Source of the DNA: AP-15 sp963735445
Lineage (GTDB): Bacteria; Pseudomonadota; Alphaproteobacteria; ATCC43930; CGMCC-115725
DNA length: 64,000 bases
NCBI GenBank assembly: GCA_963735445.1
Contig: CAVTLC010000055.1
Coordinates: forward strand, 1-64,000
Direction of reading: 5' to 3'
The notes beneath the pieces are model-generated. The model saw nothing but the letters and a program-made list of their open reading frames with translations, did no database searches and was not told where the DNA came from. Made by a program: the position numbers and the translations under genes. This document shows, one piece after another, positions 25,987-34,192 of this stretch. How positions within the stretch are numbered: the stretch's first letter is position 1; each line of letters begins with the position of its first letter.

Positions 25987-27344
25987 GCGTCCTGATCGAC
26001 CTTCCGGCGGAAGCGCCGGTCGTCCGGCAGGAAGTAACGTTGCGCTCCTTGAGCGAGGAGGTCAGCAACCGTGTCTTGAGGCCCGAGACGCCGTTGTGGT
26101 GGTGGATCGGATTTGGCATCGGAATGGTGCTGCTGCTGATCTTTATCGTGCAGCTGACTTGGCTATTCATCAACAGCGTCGGTATCTGGGGCATTAACAT
26201 CCCGGTCGCCTGGGGCTTTGCGATCCTCGAATACGTGTGGTGGATCGCGTTGGCGAGCGGCGGGACTATCGTCTCGGCTCTGTTCTTTTTGACTCGCTCG
26301 CCGTGGCGCGCGGCAACCAATCGCATCGCCGAATCAATGCTGCTGTCGGCCGCTCCGTGCGCCGGGTTTTTGCCGATCATGCATTTGGGCCGCCAGGGTT
26401 TATTCTATTGGCTGTTCCCTTATTCGAATGTGATGGGGGTGTGGCCGCAGGTACGCAGCCCGCTGTGGTGGGATTTTATCTGCCTGCTTTGCTACATCCT
26501 GATGTCGATCATGTATTATTACGCCGGATTGCTGCCGGACCTCGCGACCATGCGCGATATGGCAAAGACTCGGTGGCAACAGATCGTTTATGGGGTTCTG
26601 GCGCTCGGCTGGCGTGGGTCGGCCCGCCATTGGCGCAAGCAGCAGACCGTCTACGCGATCATGTCGGCGATTATGGCGCCGATGGTGATCTCGGTGCACA
26701 GTGTCGTCGGTCTCGACTTCGCCGGCGGGCTTACCCCCGGTTGGCACTCGACCCAGTTCCCGCCCTACTTCTTTTTCGGCGCGGTGATATCCGGCGTCGC
26801 GCTGATTATGATGCTGACCATCCTGGTGCGCTGGGGCTACGGGCTGCAGGACGTTATCACCGGCTATCATTTGAATGCTCTAGCCAAAGTTATGCTCGTC
26901 GCGAGTGTGATGCTCGCCTACGCCTATCTTTGGGAAGCGTTTGGTCCGATCTACGGCAGCGACGTTGCCGAACGGACGCAGTTCTTCGCCCGCATTTTCG
27001 GTTTTTATGCCGGATGTTATTGGGGAAAGATCGCGCTCAACATCGTCATCCCGCAATTATTGTGGCTGCCGACGGTACGCCGCAGCGAGATTCTGCTGTT
27101 GGTTATATCAGCCGGGATCATCGTCGGCATGTGGCTCGAGCGCTTTGTGATCGTAATCCCTAGCCTCAGCTACAACTACATTCCATCCTATTGGGGGCTA
27201 TTCTTTCCGACATTCTGGGACTGGGCGGCGCTGGCGGGCACGATCGGGCTGTTCCTGACCCTCTTCTTTCTCTTTTTGCGGTTTGTCCCGATCATTTCGA
27301 TGTCGGAAGTTCGCGAACTCATCGAAGAAGAGAGATCGAAGTGA
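25983..27344 (+). CDS. actC: Alternative complex III subunit ActC (NrfD/PsrC-like quinol site)
   Basis: 453 residues from GTG 25983. About ten transmembrane helices with the NrfD/PsrC fold: WWWIGFGIGMVLLLIFIV, ALASGGTIVSALFFL, ISVHSVVGLDFAGGLTPGWHST (a highly conserved ActC/ActF loop), YFFFGAVISGVALIMML and WGLFFPTFWDWAALAGTIG. ActC is expected to hold a quinol-oxidation site facing the periplasm. It sits between actB and actD with four-base overlaps on both sides, so the subunits are translationally coupled. Confidence 0.9.
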   Translation: MSVLIDLPAEAPVVRQEVTLRSLSEEVSNRVLRPETPLWWWIGFGIGMVLLLIFIVQLTWLFINSVGIWGINIPVAWGFAILEYVWWIALASGGTIVSALFFLTRSPWRAATNRIAESMLLSAAPCAGFLPIMHLGRQGLFYWLFPYSNVMGVWPQVRSPLWWDFICLLCYILMSIMYYYAGLLPDLATMRDMAKTRWQQIVYGVLALGWRGSARHWRKQQTVYAIMSAIMAPMVISVHSVVGLDFAGGLTPGWHSTQFPPYFFFGAVISGVALIMMLTILVRWGYGLQDVITGYHLNALAKVMLVASVMLAYAYLWEAFGPIYGSDVAERTQFFARIFGFYAGCYWGKIALNIVIPQLLWLPTVRRSEILLLVISAGIIVGMWLERFVIVIPSLSYNYIPSYWGLFFPTFWDWAALAGTIGLFLTLFFLFLRFVPIISMSEVRELIEEERSK

Positions 27345-27874
27345 CCGAGCCCTTCGGCATCATCGGCGTTTTCGATCGGCCGGAGGCGATCAAGGAAGCA
27401 GCGCAACATTTGCGCTCGTTGGGGTTTCGCGCGATCGATGCCTATACCCCTTATCCCGTCAAAGAACTCGACCAGGTATTGCGCCCCCGGCGGGAGATTA
27501 TGCTGCCGCTGATCATGTTTGCCGCTGCTGCGGTCGGCGGTGCTTGGGGTTATTTCATCCAGGTATGGGACGAGGCGCTCAATTATCCGATCAACGTCGG
27601 CGGGCGCCCGCACAATAGCTGGCCCGCATTCATCGTCGGCACTTTCGAATTTATGCTGCTGGTCACAATCGCGGCCGGCTTGTTCGCGCTTTTGGCGTCG
27701 TGCCGTCTGCCGCGCCTTTATCATCCGATCTTTAACGCCGAGGCATTCGGGCGCGCTTCGGTGGATCGTTTTGTGCTGTGCGTCGAGGCGCGCGATCCCA
27801 GCTTTGAACCGGGGCATTTACGCCGCATCTTCGAGCGCTTTGGCGCCGAACACGTCGCCGAGGTGCCGGAGTGA
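27341..27874 (+). CDS. actD: Alternative complex III subunit ActD (DUF3341)
   Basis: 177 residues from GTG 27341. The start FGIIGVFDRPEAIKEAAQHLR is the typical DUF3341 N-terminal domain, followed by the two helices IMLPLIMFAAAAVGGAWGYF and FIVGTFEFMLLVTIAAGLFALL, then FNAEAFGRASVDRFVLCVEA. ActD is a two-helix accessory subunit. Order and four-base overlaps (ATGA/GTGA) with actC and actE are as in other gene clusters of this complex. Confidence 0.88.
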   Translation: MTEPFGIIGVFDRPEAIKEAAQHLRSLGFRAIDAYTPYPVKELDQVLRPRREIMLPLIMFAAAAVGGAWGYFIQVWDEALNYPINVGGRPHNSWPAFIVGTFEFMLLVTIAAGLFALLASCRLPRLYHPIFNAEAFGRASVDRFVLCVEARDPSFEPGHLRRIFERFGAEHVAEVPE

Positions 27875-28387
27875 AGCGCCTCGCGATCATCGCCATAGCA
27901 AGTCTGTGTCTGGCGTTGGCGGCTTGCGACAACATGGCCAACCAGCCGAAGCGGTACGGCTTTCAAGTCCCCTATGGGGCGCAGGTCAACTGGCCCGTCT
28001 TGCCGCCGCCCGACACGATTGCGCGCGATGAGCCTCTCAGCTGAGCCGCCGCCCCCGCCCGTTACGATGGCGTTGCTCGAGCGCGGCCAGCAGCGCTTCG
28101 ACATCTATTGCTCGCCCTGTCACAGCCGGGTCGGCGACGGCAACGGGATGATCGTCCAGCGCGGCTTTCCGCACCCGCCGTCTTATTTCGCCGAATATTT
28201 GATGAAAGCGCCGAACCAGCATTTTTACGATGTCATCACTCATGGATACGGGGTGATGTACCCCTACGCCACTCGCGTGGCGCCCGCCGATCGCTGGGCC
28301 ATCATCGCCTACATCAGGGCATTGCAGGCGAGCGAGAATGCCCATCTCGCCGACGTGCCGGCCGATAAGCGGCAGTTGCTCGAATGA
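27871..28387 (+). CDS. actE: Alternative complex III subunit ActE, lipoprotein monohaem cytochrome c (frameshifted)
   Basis: GTG 27871 opens a lipoprotein signal MKRLAIIAIASLCLALAACDN (lipobox LAAC) and RYGFQVPYGAQVNWPVLPPPDTIARD, ending at TGA 28042. One frame over, AEPPPPPVTMALLERGQQRF leads into the cytochrome domain with CSPCH, and YGVMYPYATRVAPADRW giving the distal Met. Known ActE proteins are one chain with just this order, so one extra base near 28,030 splits it here. A second reading is that ATG 28028 starts a separate soluble cytochrome. The 3' end overlaps actF by four bases. Confidence 0.8.
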
Positions 28388-29496
28388 CCGACAACCGCGC
28401 TTGGTACCGCCTTAGTCTGGTAGCACTGGCGGCACTGGTAATCGGCGTTGCCGGCTGCATCGTTGGCGCCATTATCGACGCGACCGGCTTTTTCCGCGCC
28501 TGGCTTTGCTCATACCTGTTTTGGCTGGGCCTGCCGCTCGCTGGCGTGACTCTGGTGATGGTGCATGATCTGAGCGGCGGCGAATGGATGGCGACGGCGC
28601 GCCCGGTCCTCGATGCGGCCGCGGTGACAATGCCGCTCGCGACCTTGGCGGGCATCCCCGCCTTTATCGGACTCCACGCCCTCTATAGCTGGACCCATCC
28701 GGCGCCCAGCCTCGGCAACACGTTCTATCTGAACCCCGCCGGATTTTATCTGCGCTACGCGATCTATGTCGTGCTGTGGAACCTGCTCGCCGCTTACGTG
28801 CTGTGGGCCCCGCGCGAGGAGGCGGCACCGATCGCACCGGGTCTGTCGTGGATCAGCGGGATCGGCCTTACGGTACTGGCGTTCTCCGCGGGTTTTGCTT
28901 CGATCGACTGGATAATGTCGCTGCAGCCCGCGTTTTGGTCGTCGATTTTTTCCTATTCGGTTGGAGCAAGCTGGTTCAACACCGGGCTCGCGATAGTTCT
29001 GCTGGTTATCGTGGTAAGCGGCCCGATGCTGGAAAAGCGGCGGGATCATGTCGCCGACCTTGCGGCGATCCTGCTCGCGACGACGATCTTCTGGGCCTAT
29101 GTCGAATTCATGCAGTTCCTGATCATCTGGGAGGAAAACCTCAAATCCGAGATCCCGTGGTACTTGCTGCGTAACTCTGGAGTTTGGCGGGCAGCCTCCT
29201 CTATTTCGATCGGCTTTGGCTTTATCGCGCCGTTTTTCGTACTGATATGGCGGCCAAGCAAGCGCAGCCGCGGCGTTGTCGCGGTGATTTGCTCGCTGAT
29301 CATCATCAGCCGGCTCGCCGACAAATGGTGGCTGGTGCTGCCGGTATTTGCTCATCCCGGCCCGTTCTGGCTCGACGTCGCAGCAATCTTTGCTTTGGGT
29401 GGACTGATGGTGCTGCTGTTCGGGTCGGCGCTGCGCTACGGCCCACGGTTAAGCCCCGGCGGATGGCCGATGTGGAAGGCCGCGAACCATGGCTGA
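28384..29496 (+). CDS. actF: Alternative complex III subunit ActF
   Basis: 370 residues, ATG 28384 in an ATGA overlap with actE. About ten helices of the second NrfD-like, shorter subunit: WYRLSLVALAALVIGVAGCIVGAI, YLFWLGLPLAGVTLVMVHDLSGG, FASIDWIMSLQPAFWSSIF, FMQFLIIWEENLKSEIPWYL (a strongly conserved ActF motif), and a C-terminal pair ending in a short tail. ActF and ActC together form the membrane core of the complex. It is followed by an eight-base overlap with a small membrane protein gene. Confidence 0.88.
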   Translation: MTDNRAWYRLSLVALAALVIGVAGCIVGAIIDATGFFRAWLCSYLFWLGLPLAGVTLVMVHDLSGGEWMATARPVLDAAAVTMPLATLAGIPAFIGLHALYSWTHPAPSLGNTFYLNPAGFYLRYAIYVVLWNLLAAYVLWAPREEAAPIAPGLSWISGIGLTVLAFSAGFASIDWIMSLQPAFWSSIFSYSVGASWFNTGLAIVLLVIVVSGPMLEKRRDHVADLAAILLATTIFWAYVEFMQFLIIWEENLKSEIPWYLLRNSGVWRAASSISIGFGFIAPFFVLIWRPSKRSRGVVAVICSLIIISRLADKWWLVLPVFAHPGPFWLDVAAIFALGGLMVLLFGSALRYGPRLSPGGWPMWKAANHG

Positions 29497-29863
29497 GATA
29501 AGTCAGGTCCGGGAGAATAACCCTCATACTGAATACGAGCACGAGGACTGGCCGCTCAAACCAGTGGCTTTTGTTTATCTAGGCACGTTTATTTTTTTGG
29601 TTATCGCACCATTGATATTGATGTGGGCCTACCCCCGATCGGTATCGGATGTCAGCCGCAGGCTTGAGGTTCGACCGCCGGCGCCGGAATTGCAAGTCAA
29701 TCCGCAGCAGGATCTGGTGACCTTCCGCCTCTCCGAGGAAAATCGCCTCAATAATTACTACTGGATCGATAAGCAGAAAGGGATCGTCCATATCCCGATC
29801 GAGCAGGTGATGAAGAAGCTGGCTGCTCAAGGGATTGACGGGTTTCCAAAGAGGCAGCCGTGA
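29489..29863 (+). CDS. Small one-helix membrane protein of the ACIII/oxidase cluster
   Basis: 124 residues. A charged N-terminus (YEHEDWPLKP) precedes one helix, VAFVYLGTFIFLVIAPLILMW, then a soluble tail with LQVNPQQDLVTFRLSEENRLNNYYWIDKQKG and IHIPIEQVMKKL. The 'LNxYxWxDxxxGxxxIPIxxAMxxL' pattern is common in small proteins encoded beside SCO and caa3 oxidase genes. It probably helps assembly, but no function is established. It overlaps actF upstream and the SCO gene downstream (GTGA), so it is part of the operon. Confidence 0.65.
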   Translation: MAEISQVRENNPHTEYEHEDWPLKPVAFVYLGTFIFLVIAPLILMWAYPRSVSDVSRRLEVRPPAPELQVNPQQDLVTFRLSEENRLNNYYWIDKQKGIVHIPIEQVMKKLAAQGIDGFPKRQP

Positions 29864-30653
29864 GACAGGTTGCTGCCGCGCTTGTGCTGGTCATCATCTC
29901 GGCTGCCATACCGGGCGACCGCGCATTGGCATACTCGCAGGACAATCTCGCGTCTTTTGCATTTCAGCCACATCCGGGGGCTCTGCTGCCGTTGTCGGCG
30001 AGCCTCGTCGACGAAACGGCGGAGCAGTTACACTCGGCGATTTTTTTACCGGCAAGCCGGTCATTGTCGTCCTCGATTATTTACGCTGCAAGTCGTTGTG
30101 CGGGGTAACGCTCACTGGCCTTTTCGTTGCGCTCGACGCGTTGCCGCTCAACGCCGGCCGAGACTTCCAGATGGTCGTGATCAGCATCGACCCGCGCGAC
30201 ACCCCGGCCGACAACACCCAGGCGAAAGCGAAATACCTCGCGGGCTATCGACATCGTGGCGCTGCCGAAGGAGTGCATTTCTTAACCGGCGCCGCTGCAT
30301 CGGTGCGACAGATCGCCGACGCTATCGGCTTTCCTTACCGGTACGATCCCGACATCGACCAGTACATCCATCCTGCCGGGTTTATCCTCGCCAGCCCTGA
30401 GGGCAGGATCAGCCGCTATGTCTTCGGGGTGGGCGCAGACAGCGCAGATCTGCGGGTCGGGCTCGCCGGCGCCGCGCAGGGCGAAACATTAACTGCGTTC
30501 GAGCGACTGGTTTTGCTGTGTCACATTGAGGGAGCGCCGCTCGGCCGTTTCACGGTGCCGGTCATGGCGGCGTTGATGGCAGGCAATATCGCCGCCGGCG
30601 CCACGGCTTTTTTTATCGTTGTCGGCATCATCCGACGGCGGGGCCAGGGTTAG
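29860..30653 (+). CDS. SCO1/SenC-type copper chaperone (frameshifted)
   Basis: GTG 29860 starts a signal peptide (QVAAALVLVIISAAIPGDRALA). The frame is lost near 30,017 just after LPLSASLVDET; the next frame continues GGAVTLGDFFTGKPVIVVLDY and the copper-binding CxxxC motif in LRCKSLCGV, MVVISIDPRDTPA, YIHPAGFILASPEGRI (the third ligand His) and a C-terminal anchor VMAALMAGNIAAGATAFFIVVG. One missing base explains the length (794). SCO proteins load CuA of subunit II, whose gene follows directly. Because both halves are conserved, the shift may be a sequence error. Confidence 0.82.
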
Positions 30654-30659
30654 GCGGCA

Positions 30660-31604
30660 ATGTATCACTGGGTCCCGTTCTGGCCGCGTACCGCCGCCCT
30701 CAACGCGGTCGTCGTTAACAACCTCTACATCGCCGAACTCGGGGTCTGCGGCCTGATCCTGTCAATGGTCATCGGCATGATGCTGACGTTTTGTGTCCGC
30801 TATCGCGCCGGCAGTACGGTTTCGCGCGCCGACCGCGTAAAAAAGACCTGGCATTGGGAAATCGGCTGGACCACCGCAACATTCGTGATGTTCCTGGTTC
30901 TGTTTGTCTGGGGCGCCTCGATATACATCTGGCTTTTCAAATCGCCGCCCGGCGATATTGAAATCTATGTGGTCGCGAAACAGTGGATGTGGAAGTTGCA
31001 GCATCCCGGCGGCCAGCGTGAAATCGATGCGCTGCACATTCCGGTCGACAAGACGATCCGCCTCGTCATGGCGTCGCAGGACGTTATCCACAGTTTTTTT
31101 ATTCCTGCCTTCCGCATCAAACATGACGTCGTGCCCGGGACTTATGAAACAATTTGGTTCAAGGCGGAGAAAACCGGCACATACAAGCTCGAATGCACGC
31201 AATACTGCGGAACGCAGCACGCGACGATGAAGGGTGAAGTCGTCGTTATGACGCCGCCGGAGTATGCCCGCTGGCTGACCGAGCAGGGCGTCAATCAATC
31301 CCTAGCGCAACAAGGGGAGGCGTTGTTTCGGCAGCACGGGTGCAGCGGCTGTCATGGCGCCAACAGCACGGTTCACGCGCCCGATTTGGTAGGCCTCTAT
31401 GGCAGCCTGGTGCACTTGCAGGACGGCTCGACTGTCAGAGCCGACGAACGCTACATCCGTGACTCGATATTGATGCCAAAATCTCAAATTGTCGTCGGTT
31501 ATCCGCCAATAATGCCGGACTTTTCGGGGCAGCTCAGTGAAGAGGAGTTGTTCAAGCTGGTCGCCTACATCCAGTCGCTCGGCAGCCAGAGGGGAACGCA
31601 ATGA
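30660..31604 (+). CDS. ctaC: Cytochrome c oxidase subunit II with fused cytochrome c (caa3 type)
   Basis: 314 residues. Two N-terminal helices (AELGVCGLILSMVIGMMLTF; WTTATFVMFLVLFVWGASIYIW), then the CuA cupredoxin domain with VAKQWMWKLQHPGG, DVIHSFFIPAFR and the ligand set ECTQYCGTQHATM (about residues 177–190). A C-terminal cytochrome c domain follows with CSGCH (about residue 227) and a Met ligand in PIMPDFSG. The fusion identifies a caa3-type oxidase able to take electrons directly from alternative complex III. Four-base overlap with subunit I. Confidence 0.92.
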   Translation: MYHWVPFWPRTAALNAVVVNNLYIAELGVCGLILSMVIGMMLTFCVRYRAGSTVSRADRVKKTWHWEIGWTTATFVMFLVLFVWGASIYIWLFKSPPGDIEIYVVAKQWMWKLQHPGGQREIDALHIPVDKTIRLVMASQDVIHSFFIPAFRIKHDVVPGTYETIWFKAEKTGTYKLECTQYCGTQHATMKGEVVVMTPPEYARWLTEQGVNQSLAQQGEALFRQHGCSGCHGANSTVHAPDLVGLYGSLVHLQDGSTVRADERYIRDSILMPKSQIVVGYPPIMPDFSGQLSEEELFKLVAYIQSLGSQRGTQ

Positions 31605-33238
31605 GCACGATCGCCATCAATCTGCCGACCAATTATGCGACCGAAGAAAATACTATTTCATCATGGCTGCTGACTCGCGATCATAAGCGCATCGCGTTGT
31701 TGTTTTTCGGGTCGATCACGTTTTTCTTTTTCATCGGCGGAGCTGCCGCGACGCTGATCCGACTGAATCTGTTGACGCCGGCGGGCCTGCTGCAGCCCTC
31801 TGTATATAATCGCATGTTCACGATGCATGGCGTCGTGATGGTATGGTTTTTTCTGGTTCCGTCAATTCCGGTGACGCTGGGCAATTTCTTTATCCCATTG
31901 ATGATCGGGGCACATGACCTCGCGTTTCCTCGGGTTAACCTGGGCAGCTGGTACGTCTTTAATCTTTCAGGACTGGTGTTGCTTTATGCTTTGGTGATGG
32001 GCGGAGTCGATACTGGCTGGACGTTTTACACGCCGTATTCGACCCTGTACGCAAACGGGTATGTATTCGCTGCGGCAATGGCGATTTTCGTCAATGGCTT
32101 TTCATCTATCATGACGTCACTCAATTTTGTTGTGACGATACACCGCTTGCGTGCTCCGGGCATGACCTGGATGAGACTGCCGCTTTTTGTGTGGGGTATT
32201 TACGCAGTTAGCATTGTCATGCTGACCGCCACGCCGGTATTGGCTATGGACACCTTTCTGCTGGCGGTTGAGCGCTTTATCGGGGTCGGCTTGTTCGATC
32301 CGCAGCGCGGTGGGGATCCGCTGTTATGGCAGCACATGTTCTGGTTCTACTCCCACCCGGCAGTGTACATCATGATTTTGCCGGCAATGGGAGTCATGAG
32401 CGAGCTGATTACTTGCTATGCCCGGCGACCGATCTTTGGCTATAGCGGCATGGTCTATGCGTTGATCGCGATCGCGATCATCAGCTTTTTCGTGTGGGCC
32501 CACCACATGTTTGTCGCGGGGATTTCCATCTATGCCGGGGTGGTCTTTTCGCTGCTGACGTTTTTTGTTGCGGTTCCTTCAGCAATCAAAGTGTTCAATT
32601 GGACGGTTAGTTTGCACAAGGGTTCAATACGCTTTGATGCGCCGATGTTGTATGCCCTCGGGTTTATTTTACTGTTCACGACGGGCGGGTTGACCGGACT
32701 CATGGTGGCGACACTCGGGATCGACGTGCACGTGCACGATACGTACTTTGTCATCGCTCACTTCCACTATATCATGGTTGGCGGCACCGTCAGTGCGTTT
32801 TTTGGTGGATTGCATTATTGGTGGCCAAAAATTACCGGGCGTTTTTATCCCGAGATGTGGGCGCGGCTAGCTGCAATACTGACCTTTGTCGGCTTTAATC
32901 TGACGTTTTTTCCGCAATTTATTCTCGGCTATCTCGGTATGCCGCGGCGGTACTACACCTATCCGCCGGAGTGGCAATCCTGGAATGTTCTTTCCTCGGC
33001 CGGCGCCTCGATCCTCGCGGTGGCGTATGCGCTGCCGTTATTCTATCTTGGCTGGTCGCTGATCTGGGGCAGGCGCGCCGACGCCAATCCCTGGGGGGCA
33101 ACCGGTCTCGAATGGACGACCCCGTCGCCGCCTCCGACCCATAATTGGGAGCGGACCCCTATCGTAAAGCTCGGACCCTATTCCTACGATCCGGAAGACG
33201 GGAGTTATACGACCCAGGACGGCGTCAGACATGCATAG
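31601..33238 (+). CDS. ctaD: Cytochrome c oxidase subunit I (caa3 type)
   Basis: 545 residues with twelve helices. Haem a ligand in FTMHGVVMVWFFL; CuB and cross-linked Tyr region FWFYSHPAVYIMILPAMGVMSE; CuB His pair WAHHMFVAG; and the haem a3/a histidines in HVHDTYFVIAHFHYIMVGG. The HPxVYIMILP motif with Tyr shows an A-type oxidase (proton-pumping D-channel residues likely). It overlaps subunit II (ATGA) and subunit III (8 bases). The base composition is slightly more AT-rich than that of its neighbours, which is usual for conserved membrane genes. Confidence 0.93.
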   Translation: MSTIAINLPTNYATEENTISSWLLTRDHKRIALLFFGSITFFFFIGGAAATLIRLNLLTPAGLLQPSVYNRMFTMHGVVMVWFFLVPSIPVTLGNFFIPLMIGAHDLAFPRVNLGSWYVFNLSGLVLLYALVMGGVDTGWTFYTPYSTLYANGYVFAAAMAIFVNGFSSIMTSLNFVVTIHRLRAPGMTWMRLPLFVWGIYAVSIVMLTATPVLAMDTFLLAVERFIGVGLFDPQRGGDPLLWQHMFWFYSHPAVYIMILPAMGVMSELITCYARRPIFGYSGMVYALIAIAIISFFVWAHHMFVAGISIYAGVVFSLLTFFVAVPSAIKVFNWTVSLHKGSIRFDAPMLYALGFILLFTTGGLTGLMVATLGIDVHVHDTYFVIAHFHYIMVGGTVSAFFGGLHYWWPKITGRFYPEMWARLAAILTFVGFNLTFFPQFILGYLGMPRRYYTYPPEWQSWNVLSSAGASILAVAYALPLFYLGWSLIWGRRADANPWGATGLEWTTPSPPPTHNWERTPIVKLGPYSYDPEDGSYTTQDGVRHA

Positions 33239-33878
33239 CCGGACGATCACGCCGGAAATTCAATATGCGAACCTCTCGCAGCAGGGCGACACCGCCCAGC
33301 TCGGGATGTGGGTGTTTATCACCACCGAGACATTGTTTTTTGGCGCGTTATTATTTACCTACTTCATCTATCGCACGACCTATCCGGATCAATTTGCCGA
33401 GGCCGCCAAAGACGCAGTGCTGTGGTGCGGCAGCGTCAATATCGGCCTGATCATGACCAGCAGTCTGACAATGGTGCTGGCCATCAATGCCGCTGCCGAC
33501 GGACGACGCCGGACAATGGTTTATATGTTGATCGCCACTGCCTTCCTCGGAATATGTTTCCTGGGGGTCAAGGGGTACGAGTATTCGCTCGACTACCACG
33601 ACAACGTCATCCCGGTTGCTAAATTCTTGATGAAGCCGGCCGAGGCTCCGGCCGGCGAATTATTCTGGATTTTTTACTTCGTCGCGACCGGTCTGCATGC
33701 GATCCATTTGTCGATCGGCATTGGCCTTGTCCTCTATATGCTGCTGTGGCGGGTTCGGCGGGGAGAAATCACCCCCGCCTATTACGCGCCGCTCGAGGTC
33801 GTCGGCCTGTACTGGAGCTTTGTCGACACCGTGTGGATTTTTCTGTTTCCGGCGATCTATCTGGTGGGAAGATCATGA
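33231..33878 (+). CDS. ctaE: Cytochrome c oxidase subunit III
   Basis: 215 residues, about five helices, the short form found with caa3 and SoxM-type oxidases. TAQLGMWVFITTETLFFGALLFTYFIYR is the first helix with the conserved Glu; FLGVKGYEYSLDYHDNVIPV links helices; FWIFYFVATGLHAIHLSIGIGLVLYML has the family's LHAxHxxIG motif; YWSFVDTVWIFLFPAIYLVGRS closes the protein. ATG 33231 lies inside the end of subunit I. Confidence 0.92.
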   Translation: MHSRTITPEIQYANLSQQGDTAQLGMWVFITTETLFFGALLFTYFIYRTTYPDQFAEAAKDAVLWCGSVNIGLIMTSSLTMVLAINAAADGRRRTMVYMLIATAFLGICFLGVKGYEYSLDYHDNVIPVAKFLMKPAEAPAGELFWIFYFVATGLHAIHLSIGIGLVLYMLLWRVRRGEITPAYYAPLEVVGLYWSFVDTVWIFLFPAIYLVGRS

Positions 33879-34192
33879 ACACCGGCGGCGCCAAAAGCAG
33901 CGCCAAGCACGACCCCAATTTGCTTTACATAATCGCCTGGCTGGTCCTGATTCTGCTAACCGGGATCAGCATCGGGATAGCCTTTCTCAGGATCGGAGCT
34001 TATGCCCCCGCAATCCAATTTGCGATCGCCGCTACTCAGGCCTCGATCCTATTCGTGCTGTTCATGAGGCTGAAAGGTCCGCCGTCGCTCAAATGGATCT
34101 TCGCCGGCAGTGGCTTCTTCTGGTTGCTGTTTCTCTACGGGCTGAGCTTCACCGACTACGCCACCCGTCGCGGTGGCTGGCCCAAATACTGA
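33875..34192 (+). CDS. ctaF: Cytochrome c oxidase subunit IV family protein
   Basis: 105 residues from ATG 33875 (ATGA overlap with subunit III). Three helices: LLYIIAWLVLILLTGISIGIAF, AIQFAIAATQASILFVLFMRL with the family-typical 'xKAxLVxxxFMxL'-like position, and WIFAGSGFFWLLFLYGLSFTDY. This is the small Prok_Cyt_C_Ox_IV-type subunit that ends caa3 operons. Its last 144 bases are overlapped, on the opposite strand, by the tail of the second anchored-SDR gene. Confidence 0.8.
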   Translation: MNTGGAKSSAKHDPNLLYIIAWLVLILLTGISIGIAFLRIGAYAPAIQFAIAATQASILFVLFMRLKGPPSLKWIFAGSGFFWLLFLYGLSFTDYATRRGGWPKY

